Assembly (NCBI GenBank): GCA_025362975.1
Contig: JANYES010000011.1
Coordinates: 193,581-257,580 of the forward strand
Direction: 5' to 3'
Length of the DNA: 64,000 bases
Source: Alphaproteobacteria bacterium
Lineage (GTDB): Bacteria > Pseudomonadota > Alphaproteobacteria > Rickettsiales > SXRF01
Part shown: piece by piece, positions 53,345 through 62,866 of the stretch
Numbering within the stretch: position 1 is the first letter of the stretch
How the letters are laid out: every line of letters starts with the position of its first letter
Notes under the pieces: generated by a model
What the model saw: the letters and a program-made list of their open reading frames with translations, nothing else
Told to the model about the DNA's origin: nothing
Database searches by the model: none
Program-made: the position numbers and the translations under genes

Positions 53345-54247
53345 ATGATGAAAACAGATGCTGTAAAAGTTGATTCCAGCTCGTCATTCAAAAATCTGGA
53401 TAAGGTGGCCATCGGTAGCTTCACGGTGGGGTTTGCAACCTATAAGACCGCCTCTTCCAAAGGCATTAAAGGCGGCGGCATGGCGGCTCGAAACACGCTT
53501 GCAGGCGTTGATGATGCGACCATGCAAAAAATTACGGATGAAGCTTACAAGAAGTTTGTTTCCGACCTGAAAGCTAAAGGGTACAACATTGCCGATCGCA
53601 GTGAACTTATGGCGAATTCGGATTTTGCGGGCACAAAGTCATACCCAAACCCCTATGAAGATTCTGCTGGCGGTTTCTTTGGCGCCAAAAGCGTGACCAA
53701 ATATTTCGCACCAACCAGCTTTAACGGCATTAAAATGTTCCAGGGCGACATTCCGGGCGTTATGGGTGGTTTTGCTACGGAAAATCCTATTGCTGGCGCA
53801 GCAAAATACAGCTCGGCTACCGGCACCAAAGTGCTGCATGTCGTATATTTGCTCGACTTTGCCAACAACAGCAATACTACGGGTGGCGTTATGCGCTGGA
53901 CCAACAATGTGAAGATGGCGCAAGGTGTAACCGTGGTTCCTGATGTGTCCAAGATCGGCCTCATCGCTGACATGGGCGGCATGATGAGCAACAATGGCAG
54001 CATTGCGCTCGGACAGCCTGTAACATCAGAAAAAGAGTTTGCAACGGTGCAAGACTCCACAACGGATTTGCACAAAACTTCTGAAACAGCGGTCAATGTA
54101 CTGAACGCCCTTACCGGTGCTGCAGGCGGTAGCTCAAGCAGCGATTACACGTTCACCGCACGGCCTAATGACTACAAGGTAGCAGCGATGGACGCTTTCC
54201 AGCAAGCTAATGCTGAGCTGGTCGGCAAGATGGCTGATTTGAAATAA
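53345..54247 (+). CDS. Lipoprotein-like protein, signal region lacks a start codon
   Basis: 300 residues from the first ATG (MMKTDAVKVDSSSSFKNLDK). Upstream of that ATG the same frame reads a perfect lipoprotein signal, KKYLVLLKNLVSIIAVLSLA-AC-GG, beginning at 53216, but its expected ATG is TTA (53213) and no ATG, GTG or TTG exists between there and the stop at 53174. Mature part: long acidic/neutral chain with GGGMAARNTLAGVDDATMQK and a repeated-looking Gly/Ser region. Either the start codon is mutated or a rare start is used. Family unknown. Confidence 0.75.
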   Translation: MMKTDAVKVDSSSSFKNLDKVAIGSFTVGFATYKTASSKGIKGGGMAARNTLAGVDDATMQKITDEAYKKFVSDLKAKGYNIADRSELMANSDFAGTKSYPNPYEDSAGGFFGAKSVTKYFAPTSFNGIKMFQGDIPGVMGGFATENPIAGAAKYSSATGTKVLHVVYLLDFANNSNTTGGVMRWTNNVKMAQGVTVVPDVSKIGLIADMGGMMSNNGSIALGQPVTSEKEFATVQDSTTDLHKTSETAVNVLNALTGAAGGSSSSDYTFTARPNDYKVAAMDAFQQANAELVGKMADLK

Positions 54248-54265
54248 GTTTAAAATAGACTAAGA

Positions 54266-54298
54266 AAATCCCCGGAATAAAAACCGGGGATTTTTTTT
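54266..54298 (+). terminator. Terminator of the lipoprotein-like gene
   Basis: ATCCCCGG pairs with CCGGGGAT around an eight-base loop, followed by eight T residues: a textbook intrinsic terminator about 20 bases after the stop at 54247. Confidence 0.92.
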
Positions 54299-54401
54299 GC
54301 TATGCTTAATAATAAAATCCAGCTTTTGATATGAATAGTCATTAAACAGCTAGGCGCTAAAAGATTCCACATAGGATGTCAGGGCAACGACATCCAGATA
54401 A

Positions 54402-56660
54402 TTATAAGTTTGCACGCCATTTTATGTTGCATACTGCTCCCCCGGATGAAAGTCTGGAGCGCGTCGGGGTGGCGTTTTCATCGCTGCCGTAGACGCATTT
54501 ATTTTCGGGAAGCCAGCGTATGAGAACCTGCTCAAGCTCATGGCGCTTGATGGGTTTGGTGAGATAGCCGTCCATGCCTGCGGCGAAGCATTTTTCGTCG
54601 TCGCCCTTCATGGCGTTGGCGGTAAGTGCGACGATTGGCACGCGGGAAAGCTGCTGATGGTTTTCCAACTCGCGCAGGATCTGCGTGGCTTCGTAGCCGT
54701 CCATCACGGGCATCTGGCAATCCATCAGGATTAAATCGAAGCGGCCCTGCTTGGCGAGGCGCACGGCCTCGGTGCCGTCATCGGCGGTGGTGATGGAACA
54801 GCCGAGTTTAGTGAGCATGCCTTCGACGACAGCCTGATTGATCCTATTGTCTTCCACGATGAGAATCTGCACATGTTCGAACGTGAGGTTGCGGCGTTCC
54901 AGCCGTTTGACGGAATGGCGGTATTCTTTCAGGCCGTAACGGGTGAGCAGTTCGCCGCCGGGAGATATGGAGATAAGGCACAGCATGTCGAGCAGGTCGG
55001 CGGCGTTGTAGGGTTTGGGCAGGTAGCCGGAAAAACCCGCTTCGAGTAGCAATTGGCTGTCGCCGCGCATAGGCGCGGAGGTGAGAATGACCAGTGCGGT
55101 AGCACATGTAAGCGGGTCAGCTTTGATTTGTAGGGCGAGATCCACACCGTTGGCCTCGGGCATCAGGTAATCGATAACGGCAAGCTGAAACGGTTCTCCG
55201 TTTGCGGCTTTATCGCGGATGATGTCGAGCGCGTCATGGGCCGACGCCGCGGCGTGTGCAATAGCGCCTGCGGATTTTATCTGCTCTATGATAGTAGTGC
55301 GTGCGATTTCGTTATCGTCCACCACGATAACGCGCGCGCCTTGAAGGGCTTCGCGGATGACGGCAGGCGGGGTGTTGAGCGAGCGCGAGTCGGCTTCAAG
55401 ATTTAGGGTAACCCAAAAGGTGGACCCGACGCCGAGTGTGCTTTCCACCCCGATTTCGCCACCAAGCATGCGCGCCAGTTGCTTGCAGATGGCAAGCCCT
55501 AAACCGGTGCCGCCGAATTTGCGAGTGGTGGAGTCATCTCCTTGCGTGAATTTGTTGAAAATGTAATCGAGCTTATCGGCGGGAATACCCATGCCGGTAT
55601 CAGTAATGCGGATATCGTAATACAGCTTGCCGTCGCGCGGATCATGCTTTGCCTCGACATTGAGCAGGACGTGGCCGTTATCGGTAAATTTGACGGCGTT
55701 GCTGACGAGGTTGAACAAAATCTGGCGCACGAGTCCGGGATCGCCGATGACGGAACTCGGGGTTTCAGGTGCGTATCGCAGCAGCAGTTCAATCTGTTTT
55801 TCCTGCGCACGCACGGCCATAAGGTCTACGACTTCCTCGATCAGGAACTGGAAGTCGAAGGGTATATTTTCAAGTTCCAGGCGGCCCGCCTCGATCTTGG
55901 AGAAATCGAGGATATCGTTGATAATTTGCAGCAGCGCTTCGCTGGAATGGATGACGGCGTTGGCATAGGCCTGCTGTTTGGGGTCGAGTTCGGTGTCAAG
56001 CAACAGCGTGGACATGCCGATGATGCCGTTCATAGGAGTGCGAATTTCGTGGCTCATATTGGCAATAAAGTCGCGCTTGGCGGCGTTGGCGCGTTCGGCG
56101 GTATCTTTGGCCTTGGTGGTTTCGATCTGCGCGGCGAGTACCTCGTCGAGCGACTTGCTGAGCTCGGAGGTGCGTTCGGCGACTTTATGCTCCATGACGC
56201 TGTACGCATGCAGAAGGTCTTTTTGCGCGCGGTCGCGCTCAATGATATTCTGCTGCAACTGCGCGTTGACGCGCGCAAAATCCCCGGGTCCTACCAGTTG
56301 CAAGGCTTTGGGGATAAGGTTGATGGTCACAAAAAGCGTGATGAACGACGCGACGGCCGTGAGCGTTTTTACCACCCCTTCGAGCGCGTAATCGGGATGC
56401 CATATCACCCATATACCGAATATATGCGTCGTGCCGCACAGAAGGATGAACGCGCCGTATAACGCGACGAGGGTTTTGAACGGAAAATCCTTGCGCTTGC
56501 GGATGAGGTAAAGCAGCGCCAGCGGAATGGCGTAATACGAAAGCGCGGTGACGGCGTCGGAGATGACATGCATCCACAGGATGCCGGGTTCCCAAAGGAA
56601 GCAGTGGCCGTGAGGCATGAAATCGTCGGAATTGAAAAAATTCTGGATGGATTCAGACAT
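54402..56660 (-). CDS. Ethylene-receptor-like hybrid histidine kinase
   Basis: 752 residues from the ATG 56660. Membrane domain (about 28-125): [20 protein letters not shown] and [16 protein letters not shown]. Counting from its Asp, a Tyr lies at +7, Ile-Pro at +10/+11, Cys at +40 and His at +44: exactly the spacing of Asp25, Tyr32, Ile35-Pro36, Cys65 and His69 of plant ETR1, which bind copper and ethylene. Then a coiled coil, the kinase core ([45 protein letters not shown]) and two receivers ([41 protein letters not shown]). Output partner unknown. Confidence 0.92.
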   Translation of the reverse strand: MSESIQNFFNSDDFMPHGHCFLWEPGILWMHVISDAVTALSYYAIPLALLYLIRKRKDFPFKTLVALYGAFILLCGTTHIFGIWVIWHPDYALEGVVKTLTAVASFITLFVTINLIPKALQLVGPGDFARVNAQLQQNIIERDRAQKDLLHAYSVMEHKVAERTSELSKSLDEVLAAQIETTKAKDTAERANAAKRDFIANMSHEIRTPMNGIIGMSTLLLDTELDPKQQAYANAVIHSSEALLQIINDILDFSKIEAGRLELENIPFDFQFLIEEVVDLMAVRAQEKQIELLLRYAPETPSSVIGDPGLVRQILFNLVSNAVKFTDNGHVLLNVEAKHDPRDGKLYYDIRITDTGMGIPADKLDYIFNKFTQGDDSTTRKFGGTGLGLAICKQLARMLGGEIGVESTLGVGSTFWVTLNLEADSRSLNTPPAVIREALQGARVIVVDDNEIARTTIIEQIKSAGAIAHAAASAHDALDIIRDKAANGEPFQLAVIDYLMPEANGVDLALQIKADPLTCATALVILTSAPMRGDSQLLLEAGFSGYLPKPYNAADLLDMLCLISISPGGELLTRYGLKEYRHSVKRLERRNLTFEHVQILIVEDNRINQAVVEGMLTKLGCSITTADDGTEAVRLAKQGRFDLILMDCQMPVMDGYEATQILRELENHQQLSRVPIVALTANAMKGDDEKCFAAGMDGYLTKPIKRHELEQVLIRWLPENKCVYGSDENATPTRSRLSSGGAVCNIKWRANL

Positions 56661-56991
56661 AGCTAACCTGTGCAATTCAGTTTGTTGCAAGATACAACCA
56701 TTTGGGGAAATAAAAAAGTAATATTCTAATTTTGCGACAGTCGTAATTCAAACGTACTTTAGATTCCCCTAATATCCGCGCACTCAGTATGCTGGGACAA
56801 TAATGCGCCAACCACCTCTGTTCCCGCGATACCGCTTCTGCCAATGTCGGTTTTACAGGCGCTGACCTTAAGCCTGCGTCTTCAAATATTTATTGGCAGT
56901 TCCTTATATTTCAATAAGTTATTTTTCCCTTATCAAATAATGTCAGTTGCATTTCCGGTCGAAATTCGTAATATTCGTTAACTTTTAACGG
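56661..56991. other. Intergenic region between the kinase and the broken large gene
   Basis: About 330 bases between two divergent genes, A/T-rich at both ends and G+C-richer in the middle (about 56790-56880). No ORF with coding character, hairpin terminator or RNA gene was recognised. Both promoters should lie here. Confidence 0.4.
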
Positions 56992-59106
56992 ATGCTTATG
57001 GCCACCGCTCCCAACCTGCTTTTACCTCCGCCCACCGATAGCGATAATTTCACGCAGGTCCATGACCATCCGCGCATCCTCGTCAACGAAAAGCTATATG
57101 GCGCGGTGCAGCCGTCGGATATTCATGCCTTCCTCGGCCAGTATAATAAATGGCCCGATTCCAACCGTGCGCTGATCGAAGGCAAAGACGTCGCCTTTGT
57201 CATGGGCGCCGAACTACCAAAGCTTCAATTGACCCATGAAGGCACCACGAAGCTCATCCCCATTGCCGCAAGCGAAGTCAACGGCGTTGCCGTCAGGCGC
57301 GACCGTGCGCAAGGGCGCAAAGAACGCTGGGTGCCCCTGAAACATGAAAGCGACCTCAAGCTGGGAGTCATACACCAGTTGCTCGGCGACGGACCGGCCG
57401 CTATCGACTGGAAAGCAGTGAAATTCGATTTCAAAAAAGCCGCTCCGCTCGGCGACACCACCGAATGGCCCGACTCACCCTTAACCTTGATGCTGTTGAC
57501 CAAGCTCTTTGCAATCCAATGGGGCGACGACGCTATCGCCCCAGGTTATCCGAACGCAACAAAAGCCACCAAACAATACGAAGCGTTCATCGAACAGGAA
57601 TACGTAAAGCTCAAGCAGGAACAGAAAAACAAAATCGCGCAGAAACGCACAGCTCAATACCAGCCGGACGACCGAGCATTTACCCTCAACCGCGAATCGG
57701 ATGGCCTTACGGCACCTCAGATCGCTTACTTTGAAAAACTCAATGACACCCTTCAGTTATTAGGTGCCACCCCCAAGGAATTCGACAGCCAGTTTCGCGT
57801 AACAAGCACGCAGCTCATCAGGCTACTGGCGAATCGGGCACATGATCATGGCTCGAATTTCATGTATGGGATGATGAAAGGTGGGCGCACAGCAAAAGAT
57901 CTTGAGAATTTAGATCAGCGCTCCGAAGCCTATGAAGAACATTATGATCCATTAGCTAAAATCCCCCGCATTACCTTTGGCGGCAAGCCTATTCTACGCA
58001 AAGATCACCTGGAAGAGTCGGAGCCTTACACCAAAGGATTCCTGCATTTCGCCGACCGTTTTTTAGGGCTTCGCAACATCGATTTTTCCTTTGGCCTGAC
58101 TGAAAACGACAAATCCGCATTAAGGCAGATTCCTCCTTACTATGAAGGCCTGGCTGTCGGTATTTATAATGAAGACGTAATAGATTATACTGGATTCACC
58201 GAAAAGCAGCGTCTTGGTTTTATGCAAATGCGAGAGCAAAATAAAACGAACACCATGTTCGACAGCGCTTTCGTTACGCCTATTTCCGCGCAGGACAATG
58301 TCATCCACCAATACGGTGCGGCCAATCTTTCGATTTCCGAATTGGCGGGCAAGGTTTACGAGGTGAAAACCCGCGCCGGAATGAACATCCGCCTGCCCGA
58401 TATGGCCGCTGTTTTTGAGGCAGCCATGTATTCAAACGTGATACGAATCGCCAAGTTAAAGCAACTGCCAGAAAACCAGCAAGCCGAGCTGGTTACATCC
58501 GTTACGCAAAAACTTGAGGAAATGGCGGCGCTGTGGCCTTTAGCAAAATTGAGCCAGCAGAAATACCGAGCTTTTTGCGACAATGAAAATGCAAAAATTG
58601 AGAATGATAAATACCGTAAAGACCTGGCCGATAAACAAGAAGCCGAACGTCTCGCAAGAGAAACAGCCGAAGCCGATCGCAAAGCCAGACTGCCGCAGGC
58701 CTACGAGTTCAAAAGCCTTATCTTCGCGCGCATCGCCCGCGAAGCGGGTAAATCTGTCGACATGCACCCTTCCCTTACCGTTGACAAACGCAAGCTTTAC
58801 ATCAATATGGCTGCACTTCATAAGGTGCTCAAGCCGTTTACGGATGTGCGCAACTTCGACCTGAAAATCCCCCCCCCCACGCGGCCCTTGCCCAGACGCT
58901 GCTCGACGACCGCGCGCTCGGGCGCCTCGAATATACGTTCCAGCCCGGCGGCATACAACCGAACATCAACGCGCAGGCGCAAGAGCAGCTTGCCGCCGAT
59001 TTGCGCGCGGTCTACGCCATCGACGAATCCACGCCTGACATTACCCCGGCACAGCTCGCCACCAACGAAAAGCTCAAAGCCCTGCTCGAAGCCTCTCCGG
59101 AGGTGA
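56992..59106 (+). CDS. Large lineage-specific protein, segment 1 of a broken gene
   Basis: Reads 704 codons but only the first about 625 are real coding; after the C-tract at 58869 the translation turns into Arg/Ser/Pro-rich junk (TRPLPRRCSTTARSGASNIR) and another frame takes over. Real part: MLMATAPNLLLPPPTDSDNF with no signal peptide, long helical region and a Lys/Glu/Arg-rich coiled coil (NAKIENDKYRKDLADKQEAE). No family recognised. With the next two segments it forms one gene of about 4.3 kb (to 61286). Confidence 0.7.
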   Translation: MLMATAPNLLLPPPTDSDNFTQVHDHPRILVNEKLYGAVQPSDIHAFLGQYNKWPDSNRALIEGKDVAFVMGAELPKLQLTHEGTTKLIPIAASEVNGVAVRRDRAQGRKERWVPLKHESDLKLGVIHQLLGDGPAAIDWKAVKFDFKKAAPLGDTTEWPDSPLTLMLLTKLFAIQWGDDAIAPGYPNATKATKQYEAFIEQEYVKLKQEQKNKIAQKRTAQYQPDDRAFTLNRESDGLTAPQIAYFEKLNDTLQLLGATPKEFDSQFRVTSTQLIRLLANRAHDHGSNFMYGMMKGGRTAKDLENLDQRSEAYEEHYDPLAKIPRITFGGKPILRKDHLEESEPYTKGFLHFADRFLGLRNIDFSFGLTENDKSALRQIPPYYEGLAVGIYNEDVIDYTGFTEKQRLGFMQMREQNKTNTMFDSAFVTPISAQDNVIHQYGAANLSISELAGKVYEVKTRAGMNIRLPDMAAVFEAAMYSNVIRIAKLKQLPENQQAELVTSVTQKLEEMAALWPLAKLSQQKYRAFCDNENAKIENDKYRKDLADKQEAERLARETAEADRKARLPQAYEFKSLIFARIAREAGKSVDMHPSLTVDKRKLYINMAALHKVLKPFTDVRNFDLKIPPPTRPLPRRCSTTARSGASNIRSSPAAYNRTSTRRRKSSLPPICARSTPSTNPRLTLPRHSSPPTKSSKPCSKPLRR
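58869..58878 (+). repeat. Poly-C tract of 10 at first frame junction
   Basis: Ten consecutive C residues after AAAAT. The upstream frame and the coherent downstream frame (AALAQTLLDDRALGRLEYTF) are joined only if the tract has 11 or 8 C. Nothing else in the local sequence explains the switch. Confidence 0.9.
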
Positions 59107-60407
59107 TTACCGCAGGGCTCGGCAACACCGAACAGCTCGGCCAGTTGCACGAAAACCTGCAGCTCATCCACAGCGACGCAGGCGTCGAAGCGGGCCTGAA
59201 CCCGCGCGACCCTGCCATCGTCATCGCCGAAGTACGCCGCGAAATGCGCGATGCGAGTTTTTCCGTGCTGAGCGGCGCGCAAATCCCCGTGGTCATCCCG
59301 CCGCCCGACATTGCCGCCATTACGCTTGACGGGCGCGTGCTTGTCACTGAATCGGCCTATTTGCCACCTGCCGAGAAGCTGCTGACCACCTTCCCCGCTG
59401 CGGAGCTGACGCATGACCAGATCATGGCCAAGCTCGAGCCGCTGATCGATAGCCTCAACATCAAAGAAGATGGCAAGCTCGTCGGCGACCGCCGCATCGA
59501 AGCGCTCCAGCAACTGCGCGACGCGCAACGCGCCGGACGCAAAACTGAAGTCGCGCGTCTTGAAATCTTAGGCAAAAACCTTGAACGCCTGTATTTCAAC
59601 GAAAACGGCGAAATGCATAATCTCATCACCCGCATGCAGGACGCCTTCACCTCCGCCACCATCTTGAACCAGCCGCTGCTTTCCATCATCGGTCCGTTGC
59701 ACGTCGACCACACCCCCGCCCCTGCCGCCGATATCTCCCGCGCCGACATTCAGGAGGCCATCGCCACCGCCGAGCGCTATGCCCGTGAAGCGCTGGAATG
59801 CAAGCCGCCGCGCACCCTGTTCTGCTCCTACCTCGATTCGTCCATCGAGCGCCACCATCCCGTAGAGCTACGCTTCTACAGCTGGACGCATAATCACGAA
59901 GATGGCCGCATCACCGTCGCGCATCCGCCCACCGGCGTTTCGCTGACCTCAGGCACCGACCATGCGCACAGCATGGAGCTGCAACAAGCCGTCAACAGCC
60001 ACATCCTCGACATGCGCCAAGATGGCCAATTGCTCTTCAGCGCCTATCGCAAAGTCGACGATGCCAAGGTCACCATGAACCCCGACGAGCTGATTCCCGA
60101 CACCCCCATCACCAACGGCGCCCATAACGACGGTGTGCTGGTGCGCGAAGGCGGCGTGTGGAAAGTGCGCCTGCAATATGACGCCCCCCCCCCGCCACCG
60201 TCAACATCATGCTCGGCTTGCATCAGGGCCAACCGCAGCAGGACGCCCGCGAGCGCGCCGATGAAGTCATCACCCACATCGCCCAGCTGCAAATCGCCCA
60301 CACGCTCGTCAGCCGCAACGGCATGGTGGATTGGCTGCAAGGCCAGCACATGCAGGATTGGCAAGGCCAGTATCGCGGCGATGTGCCGACGCGCCGCGAG
60401 AATGTGA
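59001..60407 (+). CDS. Large lineage-specific protein, segment 2
   Basis: Real coding runs from about 58878 (AALAQTLLDD) to the second C-tract at 60184; after it this frame also becomes junk (STSCSACIRANRSRTPASAP). The frame shows no initiation site of its own. Content is soluble, acidic, with HDQIMAKLEPLIDSLNIKED, SHILDMRQDGQLLFSAYRKV and APAADISRADIQEAIATAER. No known domain. About 435 sensible codons. Confidence 0.65.
   Translation: MRAVYAIDESTPDITPAQLATNEKLKALLEASPEVITAGLGNTEQLGQLHENLQLIHSDAGVEAGLNPRDPAIVIAEVRREMRDASFSVLSGAQIPVVIPPPDIAAITLDGRVLVTESAYLPPAEKLLTTFPAAELTHDQIMAKLEPLIDSLNIKEDGKLVGDRRIEALQQLRDAQRAGRKTEVARLEILGKNLERLYFNENGEMHNLITRMQDAFTSATILNQPLLSIIGPLHVDHTPAPAADISRADIQEAIATAERYAREALECKPPRTLFCSYLDSSIERHHPVELRFYSWTHNHEDGRITVAHPPTGVSLTSGTDHAHSMELQQAVNSHILDMRQDGQLLFSAYRKVDDAKVTMNPDELIPDTPITNGAHNDGVLVREGGVWKVRLQYDAPPPPPSTSCSACIRANRSRTPASAPMKSSPTSPSCKSPTRSSAATAWWIGCKASTCRIGKASIAAMCRRAARM
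60184..60193 (+). repeat. Poly-C tract of 10 at second frame junction
   Basis: Ten C residues after ACG. The upstream frame ends QYDAPP; the downstream coherent frame continues ATVNIMLGLHQGQPQQDARE. As in the first tract, 11 or 8 C would give one open frame. Confidence 0.9.
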
Positions 60408-61282
60408 GTTTCCCCAGCGGCGGGCGCACGGAACTCATCGTGTACTGTCCGAATCTAACCCTTAGTCCCGCCGAAATGTGGACCGGCTCACTTGGCTTTG
60501 CTTACAACGGCAAAATCCTTAAAACCTTCAGCATCCCAACCTTCACCCGTGACGGCGCACTTGCCGAACGCCGCATCAACCACGTGGTCGAGAACGTGCG
60601 CGCAGCGTTATTGCAGCATGCGGGCCATTCCCGCTGGTCGCAGGATAACCATTTGCGCTTAAGCCGCATCACTACACGCGGCCGCATCCGCAGTATCGCC
60701 GATATCCCCGACGACATCGACGAACCGGCGCTGCGCGACATCATGAACATTTCCTCGCAGTATATCCTGTGTCACAAGGTGGAAGAGCGCGGCAGCGAAA
60801 CTCTGGCCGACGGCAGGACCGAGCTGAAACTCGGCATCCGACGCATGGAAAACCACCAGCCGCTCGACGAATGGCACAATATTCCTTACAACGCGCCGAT
60901 GGAACAGATCGCGTATTTCCCGGCAGGCACCACAAACGAAGCTATCAACAGTTACACTGAGCGCGTAGAGGCGGCAGTGACGCGCGATTTCCAGTTTAAA
61001 TATTCGAATTTCACCGACCTGCCGCAAGACCCTGAAGCCCCGCAGCTCGTGCACCGGATGGGTTATAATCCCTATACCTTCCGCAATACGCTCAACACCG
61101 CCATGATCAACGCAATACGCGAATTCCCCGGCGGCAGCTGCAACCACATACCCCCCCACGGGTCCCGACAACGGCCCAGGCAACCCCGATGGGCACGACG
61201 ACACCATGCCGGAAATCACAGGCAAACACGCCGAACGCTACGAGCGCACCCGCAAAGACAAATCAGCCCTTCGCGGCATTAA
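60209..61282 (+). CDS. Large lineage-specific protein, segment 3
   Basis: Real coding runs from the C-tract at 60184 to a third tract at 61151, after which the frame reads Arg-rich junk (GSRQRPRQPRWARRHHAGNH). The coherent frame continues TGPDNGPGNPDGHDDTMPEI to TAA at 61284-61286. Sensible content: RNGMVDWLQGQHMQDWQGQY and YNPYTFRNTLNTAMINAIRE. No family recognised. The first ATG-like start (60209) has no ribosome site, so this is a continuation, not a gene. Confidence 0.65.
   Translation: MLGLHQGQPQQDARERADEVITHIAQLQIAHTLVSRNGMVDWLQGQHMQDWQGQYRGDVPTRRENVSFPSGGRTELIVYCPNLTLSPAEMWTGSLGFAYNGKILKTFSIPTFTRDGALAERRINHVVENVRAALLQHAGHSRWSQDNHLRLSRITTRGRIRSIADIPDDIDEPALRDIMNISSQYILCHKVEERGSETLADGRTELKLGIRRMENHQPLDEWHNIPYNAPMEQIAYFPAGTTNEAINSYTERVEAAVTRDFQFKYSNFTDLPQDPEAPQLVHRMGYNPYTFRNTLNTAMINAIREFPGGSCNHIPPHGSRQRPRQPRWARRHHAGNHRQTRRTLRAHPQRQISPSRH
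61151..61157 (+). repeat. Poly-C tract of 7 at third frame junction
   Basis: Seven C residues after CATA. The coherent frames on either side join only if the tract has 6 or 9 C (IPPTGPDNGPGNPDG). Seven-C runs elsewhere in the window (for example about 11491) are in frame, so this one is a real disagreement. Confidence 0.75.
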
Positions 61283-61403
61283 ATAATCGGATAAAGGCTA
61301 ACGCGTCATCGCATCCTTGCTCGCGCCTGGTCCTGCTATTTCGATCTTGTCGAAAAGCTGCCTGAGCCGCCAGCTCTGGTTCGGACGTAATTTTTTATCG
61401 TAC

Positions 61404-61531
61404 AACGATGAAAAATTCCTGCTCATGGTCGATGTACAGAACGATTTCTGCGCGGGCTATTCATCGAAAACGCTGACATCCCCATCACCAGCTCACACGA
61501 GTTCCTGCAAACCAGGCAGCATACCCGCCAC
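61404..61531 (+). pseudogene. Nicotinamidase/isochorismatase remnant
   Basis: The reading YNDEKFLLMVDVQNDFCAG is the N-terminal active-site strand of the PncA/isochorismatase family (Asp in VDVQNDF). After about 20 residues the match ends; a second frame reads IENADIPITSSHEFLQTRQH to a stop at about 61533. No complete domain remains. Probably the decayed end of a deleted gene between the broken large gene and the ABC permease. Confidence 0.5.
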
Positions 61532-62736
61532 TAGTATTTCAGGGCCTCAACTGGTAACAAACGCGACGCCTTCAGCGCCGGATACAACCCGAAAAATACC
61601 CCCGTCAGCGTCGAAGCCGAAAACGCCGCCATCACCGGCCATGCGTTCAGCTCCACGGGAATTCCCATATTTACTGTTAATCCAAGTATCGTACCCACGC
61701 CAATAAACATCCCCATCATACACCCGATCAGCGCAATCAGCAGCGCCTCACATAAAAACTGAAACAAAATTGCCTGCCGCGATGCTCCGATGGCCTTGCG
61801 AATCCCAATCTCGCGCGTGCGCTCAGTCACGCATACCAGCATGATATTCATAATCCCGATGCCGCCGACAATCAGCGATACCGATGCAATGGCGCCCAGT
61901 AAAATGGTCATCACACGCCCCGCTTTGAGCGCGCTCTCGGCGACGCTTTTAACATCGTGAATAGCGAAGTCAGATTGTTTATCTGCGGTCAGGCCGTGTG
62001 ACTCGCGCAATGTGCGGGTGATATATAAAATGGCGGTTTCCTGCGTAACCTCGCTGCGCGGCTTTGTAAAAATGATATTTACCATATTGTGCACTTTGGT
62101 GATGGCGAGGCGCGCGCGCACCAGAGTTTGCGGCAAAATCAGTAAATCATCCTGGTCTTTGCCCTCCAGCGTCTGCCCCTTAGGCTTTAATACACCGATC
62201 ACCTGCACACGCTGTTTGTTGAAGATTATAAACTTGCCGACAGGATTCACCTGCCCGAATATTTTCTTCGCGGCCGATTCGCCGATAAGTGTAACCGGGG
62301 CCATGAGTTGGTTATCCATATCGTTGAACAAGGTGCCACGCGAGACACCCCATTCCCGTAAACCGAAATAGGACGGCGTCACCCCGATAACCGATGAATT
62401 TAAAATAGTGCCGTTGTAAGTGACGATCAGGCTCTCAGGCGCAATCAGCATCGACGCGGCATTCTGGATAATCGGCAGTTTGCGCAACCGTTCGGCGTCG
62501 CGTTCGAAGATCGTTGATTTATCTTGCGAGCCTGCGTCTACAGGCGTGATAAGCAACAGGTTGCTACCGAGGCTGGCAATCGTCTGTTTGATCGAACGCT
62601 GACTGCCCTGGCCAATCGCCACCATGACAATCACCGATGCCACGCCGATTACCATGCCAAGCATGGTCAGCCCGCTGCGCATTTTATTGGCGGCAAGGGA
62701 ATGCATGGCTTCAATGATGATGGCAAAAATCGGCAT
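61531..62736 (-). CDS. MacB/FtsX-like ABC transporter permease
   Basis: 401 residues with an N-terminal span (ANKMRSGLTMLGMVIGVASV), a large periplasmic MacB core domain (about 45-270) and three C-terminal spans with VTERTREIGIRKAIGASRQA, the FtsX-family coupling helix. It exports substrates such as antimicrobials or lipoproteins across the inner membrane. The matching ATPase lies at 63636 on the same strand, separated by an unrelated gene and its terminator. Overlaps the 3' edge of the nicotinamidase remnant. Confidence 0.92.
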   Translation of the reverse strand: MPIFAIIIEAMHSLAANKMRSGLTMLGMVIGVASVIVMVAIGQGSQRSIKQTIASLGSNLLLITPVDAGSQDKSTIFERDAERLRKLPIIQNAASMLIAPESLIVTYNGTILNSSVIGVTPSYFGLREWGVSRGTLFNDMDNQLMAPVTLIGESAAKKIFGQVNPVGKFIIFNKQRVQVIGVLKPKGQTLEGKDQDDLLILPQTLVRARLAITKVHNMVNIIFTKPRSEVTQETAILYITRTLRESHGLTADKQSDFAIHDVKSVAESALKAGRVMTILLGAIASVSLIVGGIGIMNIMLVCVTERTREIGIRKAIGASRQAILFQFLCEALLIALIGCMMGMFIGVGTILGLTVNMGIPVELNAWPVMAAFSASTLTGVFFGLYPALKASRLLPVEALKY

Positions 62737-62814
62737 AGCTAATGCAAAAAGTTATTTCGACGCTTCTCTAAAGTATCAGCAAAATCTTAATGAAAGCTGG
62801 AGAGGGCCGAAATA

Positions 62815-62846
62815 AACAAGCCCGGCAATTGCTTGCCGGGCTTGTT
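62815..62846 (-). terminator. Terminator between the secreted protein and ABC permease genes
   Basis: AACAAGCCCGGCAA pairs with TTGCCGGGCTTGTT, 14 perfect pairs with a four-base loop, followed on the minus strand by TTTATTTC. It follows the stop of the gene ending at 62867 and separates it from the permease. Confidence 0.9.
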
Positions 62847-62866
62847 AAAGAAAATTGTACAGAAGA

